64,000 nt of DNA from Paguma larvata (GCA_030068075.1 CM057835.1:42700215-42764214); one strand, 5' to 3'; counted from the first letter of the stretch, positions 1 through 12,184 are shown. The notes: generated from the sequence alone by a model not told the origin. Translations and numbers: made by a program.

Positions 1-2116
1 TGACCATATACAAACCACACAGACTCCGTCCGCATTGGCATCCCTATCTGTACCATTGTCACAATAACAGTGCCTGCCATGTACTTAATTTAAAAGGCTA
101 TACTGAGAAGCAAAAAAGAAGAGGTATATAAAATACCTTTGTAGATACACATGTATATAAATATTAATTTTGACCTTTTAACCTCAACTGGTGATTATCG
201 CAGTAGTTGTTCATTATGAATATGCCTATGAATTGAGTCTATAACTTGAGCTCAGTTTTTCCACGGTCAAGAAAAAGTGACATTAAAATAAAAACTAAAA
301 ATATCTGACCTTCTCTAGATGATCTATTTTCTGCTAATATTATAGTTGTATTCACAGTGCAGTGGAATAATATAGTCATTCCTATAAATCAAAGAGTTCA
401 GTTTTTAGCGAAGTTTTGTTCTGTTTAAGACTTTAAATAGGAATTAAAAAATGTTTAATTGAGCAAACTAATTAAAACTTGAGACAAATCCTGTAGTGCA
501 AGAAAAAAAATACAAAGCATTAAGGAAGCAGGTTCCACTTTGTACTTTAACCCAGAAAGATACATAGTCATTGAACAATGGAGATGGAGTGTCTGTACTG
601 TGCTGAACACCATGCCAAGCATGAGTCTGTAAAAGGGATTAAGACTTGTGGTCTGTCCTCAAGGACCTTCTGGTCTAATAAGGAGATAAGTCACATGACC
701 AGCCACTACACGAGGTGGCACGTGCATAGTAGAAATGGGCCCTGTTTCACTGGAACCTTTAAAAGGAATATATAGTTCCATTTTTAATTACAGCTTCATC
801 ATGGCAATACTTAATGTGGAAGGATAATTTTCTTCAGCTTAGAGGGAAGAATAAGAACTTTCGAGTAAGGAACAATATTATCAAAAGCACCAAGCTGTGA
901 TTATAAGGCACAGTCTGGGAATGGTCAGGCCATCTGACAGAACTGCCAAATAGAGTGCAATGCTGAAGAATTAGCCTTACTTGAAGTGAAGACAGGTTCA
1001 GACAAAGCTCATCCCTGCGTAGCATGTTAAAGAATTCATTATTTTATGCCTTGGGCTATGGAAAGCTGTAGAAGGGCTTGAAATGAATAGCAGATATCAC
1101 CAGATCAATTTTGTTTTTCTTTTTGCTTTTGTTTTTGCTTTTGTTATGAGTAACCACCATGGTTACTCAAAAAATGTAGCAGCTACACTGGTAGCACCAT
1201 AGTGTCTACAGGGCCCATATGAAATCTTCAGTTCCTGTGTACTGAAAACTATGGTGATTCTGCCATATGTAAAAAGTAAAAACATTAAATTGTAAAAATA
1301 GATGTGCAGAAATCTGACCATATTCTGCTAGTTCTCATATTGGCTATTTCAATATTGTTTTGAGATGTTAACTACGAAATCATCTCAATTGTTTCCTCAC
1401 CTTTCCAAGTGCTAACATTTAGTTCAGCACAGAAAGAATGCATAGCAGTGGGCCAAGACTACAGGAAGGAGACAAGTTAGACATCCATGTCAGGAGTCCA
1501 CACGAGAGATGACAAAGTCCCAGATGTGTGACCTTGTCACGCCTAGAAAAAAATGGGCCTAGAAAAAAATGGATAGATTAAACATACTTAAGAGGTGCTT
1601 CAATATGGTCTGAATAAATGAGTTCATGAGGCAAATAAAACAAACAAAACCAAAGAAACAATTATTGATGGTTGATGGAGAGAGAAAAAGACCAGTCGAC
1701 ATTGAATTTCCCAGATTTACCAGGCTTCCAGATTGGCAACTGAGACAATGGTAATTACTATTAGTCTAGGTAATAGACTAAGCGTGTGTTTCAGTATAGC
1801 ACACTGCCAAATGCTGCAGTTGCAAACCGACCAAACAGCAATATCCACTAGGTGGTTAGTCTCTCCTTCTCACTGTCTACTGCGGAAAAAGAAGAAATCC
1901 AGGAAAAAACATAACGCTGAAAATCCTTACTTCTAATTCAAGAACAGGGCATTCCTAAAGCCCAAGGCAACACTGTAATCCACCCATGTGGACAGTATCA
2001 GAATTTGAGGGCACAAATCCAATTGACCACTGAATTCCACAGGCTTAGTATAAGGGTCACACTTAACTTGTTTCCAGTGTAGATATGACTCTGTTCCAGG
2101 TTCTTGCACCAAAAAG
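1..2116. other. Single-copy AT-rich DNA
   Basis: No recognisable transposon, RNA or gene. Short reading frames are scattered and resemble no family I know. A T-rich patch lies near 1110-1145 and a perfect 16-bp tandem duplication at 1541-1572. The stretch reads as ordinary intergenic or intronic sequence. Confidence 0.6.
1541..1572. repeat. Perfect 16-bp tandem duplication
   Basis: The unit gcctagaaaaaaatgg occurs twice head-to-tail (1541-1556 and 1557-1572) with no mismatch. It is a small recent slippage or templated duplication in otherwise single-copy sequence. Confidence 0.9.
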
Positions 2117-2250
2117 TAAAATAAAATAAAATAAAATAAAATGAAATGAAATGAAACGAAACGAAACGAAACGAAACGAAATGAAACAAAATAAATAAAA
2201 TAAAATAAAATAAAATAAAACAAAATGAAATGAAATAAAATAAAATAAAA
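2117..2250 (+). repeat. Variant-ordered pentanucleotide microsatellite
   Basis: Read as pentamers the order is 5 TAAAA, 3 TGAAA, 5 CGAAA, 1 TGAAA, CAAAA, one 4-mer TAAA, 5 TAAAA, CAAAA, 2 TGAAA, 3 TAAAA. Variants are grouped in blocks, not scattered, so single substitutions arose and were then amplified locally. The CGAAA block holds five CpGs at exact 5-bp spacing. The reverse strand is stop-free (Phe/Ile/Leu/Tyr-rich) and gives spurious ORFs. Confidence 0.95.
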
Positions 2251-3139
2251 CATATGGCAGCATAAAATATCTCTCATTTCCCTCCCTGTCCCACCACCAA
2301 CAAAAATCGGCCATCCATCCACGGACAAAGTGCCTTTATGGGAACTTTGGGATTCAGTACCATGTGCCAAGGGACCTGAAAGGAGTTTTTACCACCTTCG
2401 TGTTGGGTAATAAGTAGACAGATCTTGGTCCTAGCTATGGATCCTGTAGTGGCCTGTAAATCAACTCCAGCCATTCCCCACCATAGTCTGAGTGCCCTGA
2501 CAATACCTTCTTTTAACTCACAGATGAGAGAGCCTTTTGAAGTCCAGGTTTCCAGAGGTGAAGTTCCAGCCCATCACTGGAGGAAAACAAACAAACAATC
2601 AAACATGTTTGGAAGCATTAAAGTGGATAAGAGAAATAGCCTGACATTACCTACATAATGTTTCCTCAAGGCAGCCCCACTTAATTAAGGCTAACAGAGA
2701 TGTACTTAACTATGGTATCTTCTGCAGGGGAAAGAGTGTGTGGGTAAGCTCCCTCAGCTTGTGTGGCTATTGAGAATGCAGGCAAAAGTTTCCCTTCCCT
2801 CTCACCCCATCCAGAGCACTGAATCATGACCTGCTTAACTGGGGTGAGGCGGACAGGAAGAAGCTGGAAGAGCAGCAGATAGGACCCTCAGTAAGCATTC
2901 AAAGGATGTGGATTCTACTGTCTGCATTGCAGACTCCATTGAGAGGCCTACCAACACGCTGCTAGGAGCACTTGGCCTGGAGATCCCTGCGACTGGCTCA
3001 TGGGCATGCTGAGCACTCTGTGTGCCACATGTAAATCCCCTACCCCCACAACCTTGTGGCTGTCTCTCTGTGTTTCTAATAATGGGGGCAAGAGCAAGCT
3101 TTGGCAAACTGCTAGTAATCATGTGCAGAAAACTGGCCT
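2251..3139. other. Single-copy DNA, possibly grading into L1 5' UTR
   Basis: No clear repeat is visible up to about 2700. From about 2840 the sequence becomes more GC-rich and could be the decayed 5' UTR of the L1 that follows, but I could not fix a boundary. Confidence 0.4.
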
Positions 3140-3462
3140 GAGTATGCAGGCCAGCGAGAGACTACAACCTTGAACTTTAGCACCACATTTGGAAAAACAA
3201 AAGAGAGACTGTCAACACTAAGCCTGGGGTATTACGGGATCCAGAGAAAGCAAACAAGGTCAAGAATTCTACCAGAAGGCAGGCAAGAAATATGGAGCAA
3301 GTGTACCCATTGAAAGTCCGAGACAGCATTCGAATTTCTAACAGGGCTTATGGAAGGTATCTCTCCCCTGAAGACTGTTAGTAAAGACTGGAGGAGGTGA
3401 CAATTACTTCAAATGTGAAAATAGCAACTCAAATCTTCATGTAACATGAAAAATCAAGGTTC

Positions 3463-3651
3463 ATGAAACCACACAAGAATCATAATAATCTTCCAGTAAT
3501 TGAATCCAAAGACAGGGAGATATGTGATTTATCTGATAACGAATTCAAAATAGCTGCTTTAAGGAAACTCAATGAGCTACTAGCAGAAAGACAAGCCTCT
3601 GAAATCAGCAAAGCAATACACAAACAAAAGGAGAAATTTAACAGAGATTGA
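3463..3651 (+). pseudogene. L1 ORF1 N-terminal remnant
   Basis: The 62-residue open stretch contains ICDLSDNEFKIAALRKLNEL, matching the charged helical segment typical of carnivore/L1M ORF1 proteins (DLSD-EFKIA-LRKLNE). The frame then breaks and similarity continues in other frames to about 3900. ORF1p is an RNA-binding trimeric chaperone; only a fragment remains here. Confidence 0.75.
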
Positions 3652-4503
3652 AATCATAAAAAAGAGCCAAACGGAAAATTCAGAGCTGAAGAACATAATT
3701 AGTCAAATGAAAAGGTAAGGCAACAAGAGCATTAACACCAGATTTGAACAGGCAGAAGAAAGAATCTGTGAGGTTGAAGACAGGAACAAGAACAAAGAGA
3801 AAAGAATAAAAAAATCGTGAAGAAAGCCAATGTAATCTATGGGATAGAAACATTCAGAGAACCATTTTGCAAGTTTTTGGAGTCCCAGAAGGAGCAGAAA
3901 GGTAGGAGGCTACAGAAAGCTCTTTTAAAGAAATAATGGTGGACAACTTCCCAAATGTGGGGAGAGATTCAGATAACCAAGTTCATGAAGTTCATAGGTC
4001 ACCAAACAAAATCAACATAAAGAGATCTCTTCCAAGACACACTATAATAAAGCTATCAAAAACCAAGACAGAGAACTTAAAAGATGGAGAGAAAAAAAAT
4101 GCTTGTAACGTATAGGAGAATCTCTGTAAGGTGGATTTCTCAGCAGAACCCTTACTGGCCAGAAGGGAATGGGATGATACATTCAAAGTGCTGAAAGGAA
4201 AAAACTGCCAATCCAGTGTATTCTACATAGGAAAGCTTTCCTTCAAACGTGAAGGATAAAGACTTCCCCAGGAAAAAAAAAAAATGCTGAGGGGTTTTAT
4301 GACCACCAGACCTGCTTCACATAAAATGCTGAAAGAAGTTCTTCACGTCGAAATGAAAAGATACGAATTAGTAACATGAAAACATACAATACCCTGATAA
4401 ATTATATAGTCAAATTCAGGATAATATTGTAATTTGGTGGAGTGTTAACCACCTAACTCTAATTGAAGGTTAAAGGACAAGAGTGTTAAAAATAACCCTG
4501 GCT

Positions 4504-4704
4504 GGGGCACCTGGGTGGCTCAGTTGTTTGTGTCCAACTTGATTTTGGCTCAGGTCATGATCTCACAGTTCGTGGGATCTAGCCCTATGCCAGGCTCTGT
4601 GCTGGCTGAGTGGAGCCTGCTTAGGATTCTCTCTCTCTGCCCCTTGCGTGCATGCTCTTTCTCTCAATTTAAATAAATAAAATTCAAAAGTAAAATAAAA
4701 TAAC
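4504..4704 (+). mobile_element. CAN-SINE (tRNA-derived), diverged
   Basis: Head gggcacctgggtggctcag, 'ggctcaggtcatgatctcac' block, TC-rich body and AAATAAATAAA-type tail. It sits in the L1: host sequence '...aaaaataaccctggct' before it resumes as '...actaactgtggctataattt' after it, an imperfect TSD of about 17 bp (4488-4503 and 4706-4722). Confidence 0.9.
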
Positions 4705-4784
4705 AAAAACTAACTGTGGCTATAATTTGTTAATGAATATATAATATAAAACCAGGTAAATCATGACATAAAAAAACCAAAAAG

Positions 4785-5018
4785 AGGGGGGTGCCTGGAT
4801 GTCTCTGTCAATTAACCATCCAACTTTGGCTCAGGTCATGATCTCAGGGTTCATGGGTTCAAGCCCCACATCAGGCTTGTTGCTGTCAGCCTGTCAGTGC
4901 AGAGCCTGGGGCCTGCTTCAGATTCTGAGTCTCCCTCTCTCTGCCCCTCCCCTACTCATGCTCTGTTTCTCTCTGTCTCTCAAAAATAGATAGACATTAA
5001 AAATTTTTTAAAAAAAAG
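4785..5018 (+). mobile_element. CAN-SINE in the L1
   Basis: Diverged head (gtgcctggatgtctctgtca) followed by the standard 'tcaggtcatgatctcagggt' block, body and 'aaaaatagatagacattaaa' tail, ending in an A/G-homopolymer run. The flanking L1 continues directly at about 5025. Confidence 0.88.
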
Positions 5019-5295
5019 GGGGGGGGAGAAAAGGTAGAATTTTTGTATGCGATCAACATTAGGTTGTTGTCAGGATAAAATAGACTGTTATTTCGATGTT
5101 TTATGTAAGCCTTATGGTAACCACAAGGCAAAAACTTAGAGTAGTTTTATCAAAGGCAAAGAGAAGGGAACCAAAACATACTGATATGTAAATCATCAAC
5201 TCACAAAGGAAGGCAACAAGAGAGGAAGCAAGGAAAGAGGGAACTAGAAAGCAGCCAGAAAATGATGAATAAGATGGTGTCCTTACCTATCAGGA

Positions 5296-5842
5296 AGTCC
5301 TTCCCTATCAATAATTAATCTAGATATAAGTGGATTGAATTCTCCAATCAAAAAACATAGAGTGGCTGGATGGATTAAAAAAACAAGTCCCAACTCTATG
5401 CTGCTACAAGAGAAGTACGTCAGCTTTACAGACACACATGGGCTCTAAACGAAGGGATGAAAAAGTATATACTATGTAAGTGGAAACCGAAAGAGAACAG
5501 GGCTGGGCATAGCACACAAATATACTTTGAGCCAAAATCAGTAATAAGAAACAAAGAATGTCACTATAGGATCAAAAGGGTTCACCGAGAATATATAACA
5601 ATTGTAAATATATATCACCCAACATCAGAGCACCTAAGTATATTAAGCAAATGCTAACGGCTCTGAAGGGAGAGATAGACAATAATATAATATTAGCAAG
5701 GGACTTCAATACTCCACATTCAAAAATGGATAGGTCGTTCAGACAGAAAATCAACAAGAAAACATTGGACTTGAGCCATACTTTAGACCAAATGGACCTG
5801 ACAGACACATACAGAACATCTCATCCAACAGCGACAGAATAA
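5296..5842 (+). pseudogene. L1 ORF2 endonuclease-domain remnant
   Basis: Several frames align to the L1 ORF2 start and endonuclease: LNSPIKKHRVAGWIKK near 5338, TIVNIYHP near 5600, RDFNTPHSKMDRSFRQKINK near 5700 and LDQMDLTDTYRTSHPTATE near 5785. The usual GDFN motif reads RDFN. Stops and frameshifts separate the blocks, so it is non-functional. The family's activity is nicking target DNA to prime reverse transcription. Confidence 0.85.
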
Positions 5843-6089
5843 ACACTCTTCTAAAGCACAAATGGAACGTTCTACAGGATAGATCATATGATAGGCACAA
5901 AACAAGTTTCAACAAATTTAAGAAGACTGAAATAATACCAAATGTCTTTTTGGACCACAGTGGTGTGAAACTAAAAACCAATACCAAGAGAACAGCTGCA
6001 AAATCCACAAATATGTGGCAATTAAACAATATACTCCTGAGCAACCAATGGGTCAAAGAAGAAATCTAAAGTAAATAAAAACTACTTTG

Positions 6090-6305
6090 GGGCGCCTGGG
6101 TGGCTCAGTCGGTTGAGCGTCCGACTTCGGTTCAGGTCATGATCTCGCGGTCTGTGAGTTCCAGCCCCGCGTCAGGCTCTGTGCTGACAGCTCAGAGCCT
6201 GGAGCCTGTTTTGGATTCTGTGTCTCCCTCTCTGCTCCTCCCCTACTCATGCTCTGTGTCTCTCTGTCTCAAAAATAAATAAACATTAAAAAAATAAATA
6301 AAAAA
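6090..6305 (+). mobile_element. CAN-SINE with clear target-site duplication
   Basis: Near-consensus SINE (ggcgcctgggtggctcagtc head, two-part TC body, A-rich tail). It is flanked by an 18-bp TSD (6072-6089 and 6306-6323) with one mismatch; the first 14 bases are taaataaaaactac. Insertion was into the L1 ORF2 remnant and is much younger than the L1. Confidence 0.96.
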
Positions 6306-6423
6306 TAAATAAAAACTACCTTGAAACAAACAAAAATGGAAACACAATATACCCAAACCTGCGGAATGCTGCAAAAGTAGTTCCAAGATGGAAGTCTTAA
6401 TGCTTACTTTAAGAAAAAAGATA

Positions 6424-6600
6424 GGGGCCCCTGGGTGGCTCAGTTGGTTGAGCATCAGACTTCAGCTCAGGTCACGATCTCGTGGTTGGGGAGTTCAAGC
6501 CCCACAACAGGCTCGCTGCTGTCTGTGCAGATCTTCTGTCTTCCTCTCTCTCTGTCCCTCCCCTGGCTTGTGCTCTCTCAAAAATAAATAAAAAACATAA
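6424..6600 (+). mobile_element. CAN-SINE, shortened body
   Basis: Head ggggcccctgggtggctcag, tRNA-like block, then a short body lacking the 'gagcctggagcctgctt' segment and a tail at about 6583-6600. Inserted in the same L1. The flanks are A-rich (agaaaaaagata and aaaaaagaaaagta), so the TSD is uncertain. Confidence 0.9.
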
Positions 6601-6845
6601 AAAAGAAAAGTAAAAAGACAAATCTCAAATAAACATCTTAACTTCACACCTCAAGGAACTAGAGAAAGAAGTACAAACTAAGACCAAGCTTAGCAGAAGG
6701 AAGGAAATAACAAAGATCAGAGCAGAAATAAATGAAATCGAGACCAGAAAAAACAATAGAAAAGATTAAAAAAATGAGTCGGTTATCTAAAATGATAAAC
6801 AAAATTGAAAAACTTTTAGCTAGACTAAGTAAGAAAATAAGAGAG

Positions 6846-7057
6846 GGGCGCCTGGGTTGCTCAGTCAGTTAAGCGTCTGACTTTGGGCTCAGGTCACGAT
6901 CTCGCAGTTCATGAGTTCAAGCTCCACGTTGAGCTCTGTGCTGACAGCTCAGAGCCTGGAGCCTGCTTCAGATTCTGTGTCTCCCTCTCTCTCTGCCCGC
7001 CGCTGCTCCCGCTCTGTCCCTCCCTCAAAAATAACTAAACATTAAAAAATTTTTTAA
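6846..7057 (+). mobile_element. CAN-SINE with 15-bp TSD
   Basis: Head gggcgcctgggttgctcagt and full-length body. TSD aagaaaataagagag (6831-6845) and aagaagataagagag (7058-7072), 14 of 15 identical. Fifth SINE in this L1. Confidence 0.95.
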
Positions 7058-7535
7058 AAGAAGATAAGAGAGAAGATACAAAAAATGTAAAATCAGTAAC
7101 AAAAGGGGGGATATTACAACTGATACCATAGAAATACAAAAGATCATAAGATACTACTATGAACAATTATATGCCAAAAAATTGAATAACCTAGAAGAAA
7201 CCTACAACCTGAATGTTTGGGGAAATGGGAGATTTGGATCAAAATGTCTAAATTCCCAGTTATAAGATGAGTAAGTTACGGGGATGTAATGTGCAGCATG
7301 GTGATTATAGTTCATAACACTGCATTATATACTTGGAAGTCCCTGAGAGTAGACAGATCTTAAATATACTCACCCCTAAAAAGAAATGATTGTGTCGCAT
7401 GATAGAAATGTTAGCTAACACTATGGTGGTAATCATTTTGCAATATATAAGCATATCAAATCAATAGGTTGTAGCTTTAAGTTTACACAATGCTATATGT
7501 CAATTATCTCAGTAAAGTTAGAAAAAAATAAAATC

Positions 7536-10500
7536 AGATAAAACAAAATGTTTCATGTAAAGTCCTGTGGTCAATGATCAAAGAAGGCAAGGTTATGTGA
7601 CTATTTCACTGCATTTTAATGTTAATAGGATGGTTCAGCACTTACTGGGATTCTGTTTCCTCTAATAATGGATTATTAAAATTGTGGTATGGCTCTTTAA
7701 GGGAGATGTCTGTTGGGTTAAAAAAAAAATAGCTGATTTTTAGGGTAGGAAAGAGATACCCATACTAAAATTGGACAGGGACCCTGAAAGAAAATCCGAC
7801 AGTATCAAAGAGACAATAGACCACTCTGATTCCAGTAGAAAAAGAAATCTATTCCTTCTAGTTGCTGTAATGGAACCTTCACTGGCTTGAAAGGAAATCT
7901 GAACATCAAAGCATAAATGGCACTCAGATTGCTCTTAGATCATGTCAGAAGACGATGGGGAGTTAACTGACTTGCTTGATGGACACGGATGCAGACAGCA
8001 GCATAATCCAGACCCAGAATGGACGTGGACGGAACTAGGAAATATATGTATAAGTGTATACTTTGGCGCACCTTCTAGAAGTGAAATAAAATTGTAACAA
8101 AAGAGACATCACAAAGATTTGGCGTATATTTGATCCTATTATGCGTTTATTAAAATGAAAAGGATGTCGGCAGGTCCATCTTCTTCTCATCCTTTCACAA
8201 TTGTGTGAGAAATACTTTTTTTTTTAACTGTTTTCATTAGCTGACAATATTCTCCCCTTATTTAAGTTACATCATCTCAGCAAAACTATTCATGTGGATC
8301 TCAAATAGGTCAAGCTCTTCAATCAAAGCTGCCTAAAATTATCAGCACCTGCTAATACACTGCATCATCGAAGTCAACAAAGTTGTGGTCAATTTTTACC
8401 TGGCTTGGGAAAACCTTAGTTAAGAATAACTTCAAGCTTCTAAAGGAAAGAGATGCCAAGGCATAACACCGTATTGTTTAAATCCCAACTGCTTCTAGCT
8501 TGCTTGTTCGGAAACATCCTCTGATTCCTCAGCTAGTTTCAAAACTTAGTGACTTCGAGCAACCAAAATAGATTCGAATTACAAGATGTTTAACTTCTCA
8601 TAATAGCACAAATGATGGGCCCCCAGTCATATATTTTATTCTAAGTGTCTATTCGCCTATTTCTTTTTTCTCTCTCTTTTCCTCCCCCTCTTCTTTTTCT
8701 AACCTAAGAACTGGAATTAAACAGATTCATAAAAGTTTCTGGTATTGTGGTAAAGTCATAATAATCATGAAAAGTTATAGATTTCAGGAATGATATACAT
8801 TATGATTCATTTAAGCCATGGAAATGGCTAAACAATTATTAGTTCATACTGTGCTCATACATTTTTTTAGATTAGTAATTTGGAGAGACTCTATTTCCAT
8901 AAAGGCTAGAGTCTATGAATTTCCTGGATTTGCTCTTGAACTAAGATATTCTTTTGATTAAATAAATAAATTCCCTTTATATATGAAGTTGGTATGAGAT
9001 ACAGCTAAGAGGACATGCATTCTGGTTAAGAAGTTTCTTTAACATCATCAGTTTCTCTCCTATTCAATGGTATGTATTAATAAGAAGAATAAATGAGGTT
9101 TGAGATGCAGGCTTTTCCTTTTCTCTCTACAGAAATCAGGGCCACACAGAGCTTGTACCTTTGACCTTGGCTTCGACAACGCCATGATCTCAGCAATTTG
9201 TCTATCATTCCTGCCTATTGATCTCCTGTGTTTGAGCCCCATTACATCAGAGGATGCCAGGGTCAACAATTCAAACTTCAGAATTATAACTACATATGAA
9301 CCTGTGTGCTTGCATTTCATGCAATACTATTGTCTACTACTATTTATTTTCAAAATAAAAAAGGAGGAAATATATTATGTGATTTGCTAACCAATGTGAT
9401 TCCGAATGGGCAAATAATTGTTCACATCTCTATACGGTAGGGAGTTGGATTCTATAGGCCTGGTTACAAGCCAAGGCCAATTCTAGCTTTCCCTTCCTAG
9501 GTATATTTGAATGATGCCTGACTGATCATTGATAAATACTTAAAAACATCAATGAATATAACCGATTGACCTAATATTATACATATCTCTCTATAAATAT
9601 AATACTATACTATCTGTCTAATAAGTCAGAAGTTTCTATAAGTAATTTGAGTCCTAAAATCAAGGTATCTGTGCCTTCAAAGCTTTCCCCCACCGTTTAC
9701 ACATTTTATTACAGGAACAGCTATGTCCATGTAACACAATTCAACTTTCAGGACGGAATGGATGGGTCTAATCCCAGTTCACCTCTGAAAATATGTCATT
9801 CATTGCAAATACGATTTCAGCTGCATCTTATCCATCTCTCAGTGGAGCCAGTATAGACCCAGAGTTATTAAATAGCCACTTTGGATTATACGAATTGAGA
9901 AACAAAGGCAACTGGTTTGTACCTAGGAACTAACCCAGCAACTGCCCAATGGCAAAAATAAATGGGGAAACCAGTACGGTCCCTCCTTCTCACACATTCT
10001 TTAGCACCAACCCCATTGCCACCTGTGGGTTCCAAAAGAGGCCCTTGTACCCTTGCTACCCTTGCACTAAATTTGATTTCCCTTAAAAACAATTTTCTTT
10101 TAGCTAAAATCACAGAAGTCGTAAGAAATATAACTGGGGACCAGAAAGTCTCAAATCAAGGATGGCTAATTGGTTCATAATCCCCAAAGAGGCTGGCCGA
10201 AAATTTATTGCAACAGGAAAAGTAACATTTAAACCTTTAAATGCTTTCCTTACATATGTAATATTAATCCATTTTCATAAAGAGAGTAGAAAAATCTCTA
10301 GTAAGCTTGTGGTCTTGTATACAATAAACCCTCGAAATAACTATACCATTTGATGAGAGTAAAGTCGTATAAAATGTTAACAGTTTACCCCAAAACATGC
10401 CATTCTGCATGTCAGGCAGGTGGCATTAATTTCTTACAATAAGAGGATTAAAACTAAATTTAAATTTGATTCTTGTTCATTTGGGGAAAACAAGATAGTG

Positions 10501-12060
10501 CCCATTTTAAGACAGAGGCACATATGGAGATAAGCAGAGGCAATGAGAAAAAGGGGCCAGAGGAAGGCACGTTGCCAAACATCATGACTTTCAATCTGTT
10601 TACCAGTCACATCCTAGACACCTCTAAAGGCCTTTACTTTTTACCTCTGAGTTTTCAGGCTACAGTAAAAATATAAATATGTATAAAGGGGGATAAATGA
10701 TTCAGCTAGGATTTATTCTGTTAGCTAAGAGAGCCAAAGGCAATTTCATATTTGCATTTTATCATCACCTCTTAAAATAAGATTAAAGAAATTCTAAATT
10801 ATCCAGTTGTTTTTCAAAACTTTTTTTGGCATCAAATTTTGAATTAAAATTTATATTTGAAATAATGAAAATCATTTTTTCTGGGGAAAAAATTACTGTT
10901 TTACACCTATGGGATTTGGTAGAAACTTTACATTTCTGTTTCTACAATACTTTCCAAAGACTACCGACCGTGCAATAACCATTTTGATTTCTAAATTTAA
11001 GGTCGGTGGTTTGTTAATGCTAATATTTTAAAAAATACAAAGTGATTCAATGAAACAAGGTAAATAAACTCGTTCATACATCTTGCAAAAAAGGATCAAA
11101 CCTCCCACAACCAGAAAATTCAAAGAGATAGATTGTCTTGTTCCTTAAATTACACAGAGTAATTGAAGTATGCTTTTATTTTAATACTTTCACATATTCA
11201 TTAAATGCTATTCAATAACATATTTGTGATTTTCAATAATTGCTAATTCCATTATTTACGGAGCAACATAGTTTAGAAATCATTACAAACAGAAATCTTG
11301 GCCTTTTGAACTGGGGTTTGAAAATGGTAGAGAGTTAAAAAGATGTTATCAATTCTTAGATCTTTGCTCCAGGAAATTACACTTCAGCTGCTCACTCACT
11401 GTTATTTTTATAAACAAAAAGAAATGGTTATTGCTGATATAATTATGGGATGCACTTCAGAGACTGATATTATTACATAGTGGATAAGGCACTACATAAA
11501 TCAGAACTTTAGAAAGAGGCAAATCTGACATGTTGCTTCAAGAGCACTTATGGGCATAGTGCCCTCTCAATGTGAATGACTAACCTCCATTATTATGAAT
11601 AATATTGTCTCATATGGGCATCTCAAAGAAGGAAACCATTTTCCTTTTATTGGTTGCCATTTCCATGTTTCTGAGTGAGTACGAGCTCTTTGCAGATTGA
11701 ACTAAAAATACTGATTTAAATGTATACTAGATCTCCCCATAAGATGTTGAGCTATTAAGACTATTTATTACTAGTTTTTAATACTAGAAAAAGGTGATGT
11801 CCAATGTTGAAATGCTCATAAGTTATCATTTAATTGCTCTTCATGTGTGGTCTACCACTGCTCTTCCATATTCTGGAAGGGTATCTTATGAGGCTGCAAA
11901 AATTGTTTACCGTATCTTTTACAAAAAAGCAAACTTCAAATTTTGAGTACCTGGAGACATGACAAACCAAAAAAAAAAAAAGGATCTATCATCCACAACC
12001 TAAAATGTCTTAGGATCCAGAAGAAATGAATAAATGAGATTAGTAGTGTCAAATCAGTCT
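7536..12060. other. SINE-free single-copy block with candidate conserved elements
   Basis: About 4.5 kb without any transposon I recognise, in a window averaging a SINE every 2 kb. Stretches that look constrained (AT-rich, octamer- and homeodomain-like words, no decay pattern) are about 8080-8620, 10090-10300 and 10540-10800 (including atttgcattttatcatcacc). No protein family is recognised. Constraint is inferred from appearance, not alignment. Confidence 0.4.
9133..9380 (+). other. Candidate terminal exon (non-coding or unknown)
   Basis: A very good splice acceptor precedes position 9133: 19 mostly pyrimidine bases then AG at 9131-9132 (tttctctctacag). An AATAAA lies at 9354-9359. A frame stays open through the interval on the plus strand, and an 86-codon frame overlaps on the minus strand (9060-9320). 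Neither translation resembles a known family. It could be the last exon of a non-coding transcript, or chance. Confidence 0.25.
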
Positions 12061-12184
12061 ATGAGTTCGAGCCCAACATTGGGTTCTGCACTAGGAGCGC
12101 AGAGCCTGCTTGGGATTCTTTCTCTCTCCTCTCTCTCTGCCCCTCCTCCGCTTGTGCTGCCTCTCTCAAAATAAACTTTAAAAA
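12061..12184 (+). mobile_element. CAN-SINE, 5'-truncated; duplicate of 13586-13712
   Basis: Begins abruptly inside the SINE at 'atgagttcgagccc' with no head. The body includes the unusual segment gcactaggagcgcagagcct and is almost identical (3 mismatches in about 112 bases) to 13586-13697. No TSD is seen at the truncated end. Confidence 0.88.

Larger units (their letters stand above)
3140..7535 (+). mobile_element. Old L1 (L1M-type) LINE, internally deleted and SINE-riddled
   Basis: In sense order: 5' UTR-like sequence, ORF1 remnant (about 3463-3900), a long ORF1-distal/inter-ORF part (about 3900-5290), the start of ORF2 with endonuclease remnants (about 5290-6060), an early ORF2 piece (about 6640-7200), then a jump to a 3' UTR-like end (about 7200-7530). 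That end resembles the common L1M tail (gtaatgtgcagcatggtgat, then tcaattatctcagtaaag). Most of the reverse transcriptase and the ORF2 C-terminus are missing. Five SINEs interrupt it (4504, 4785, 6090, 6424, 6846). All frames are broken, so it cannot be active. Confidence 0.85.

Noticed and set aside
1933..2370. 145-codon minus-strand ORF rich in Phe, Ile, Leu and Tyr
   Set aside because: It is the reverse strand of the TAAAA/TGAAA/CGAAA microsatellite, which lacks stops in this frame; not a gene.
5651..5842. Apparent small protein with DFN motif
   Set aside because: It is the L1 ORF2 endonuclease remnant, not an independent gene.
6100..6282. Recurrent 60-75-codon frames starting MAQSV or similar (also 28457, 37168, 37708, 62599 and elsewhere)
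   Set aside because: All lie within SINE copies and share the SINE translation; no evidence of coding use.
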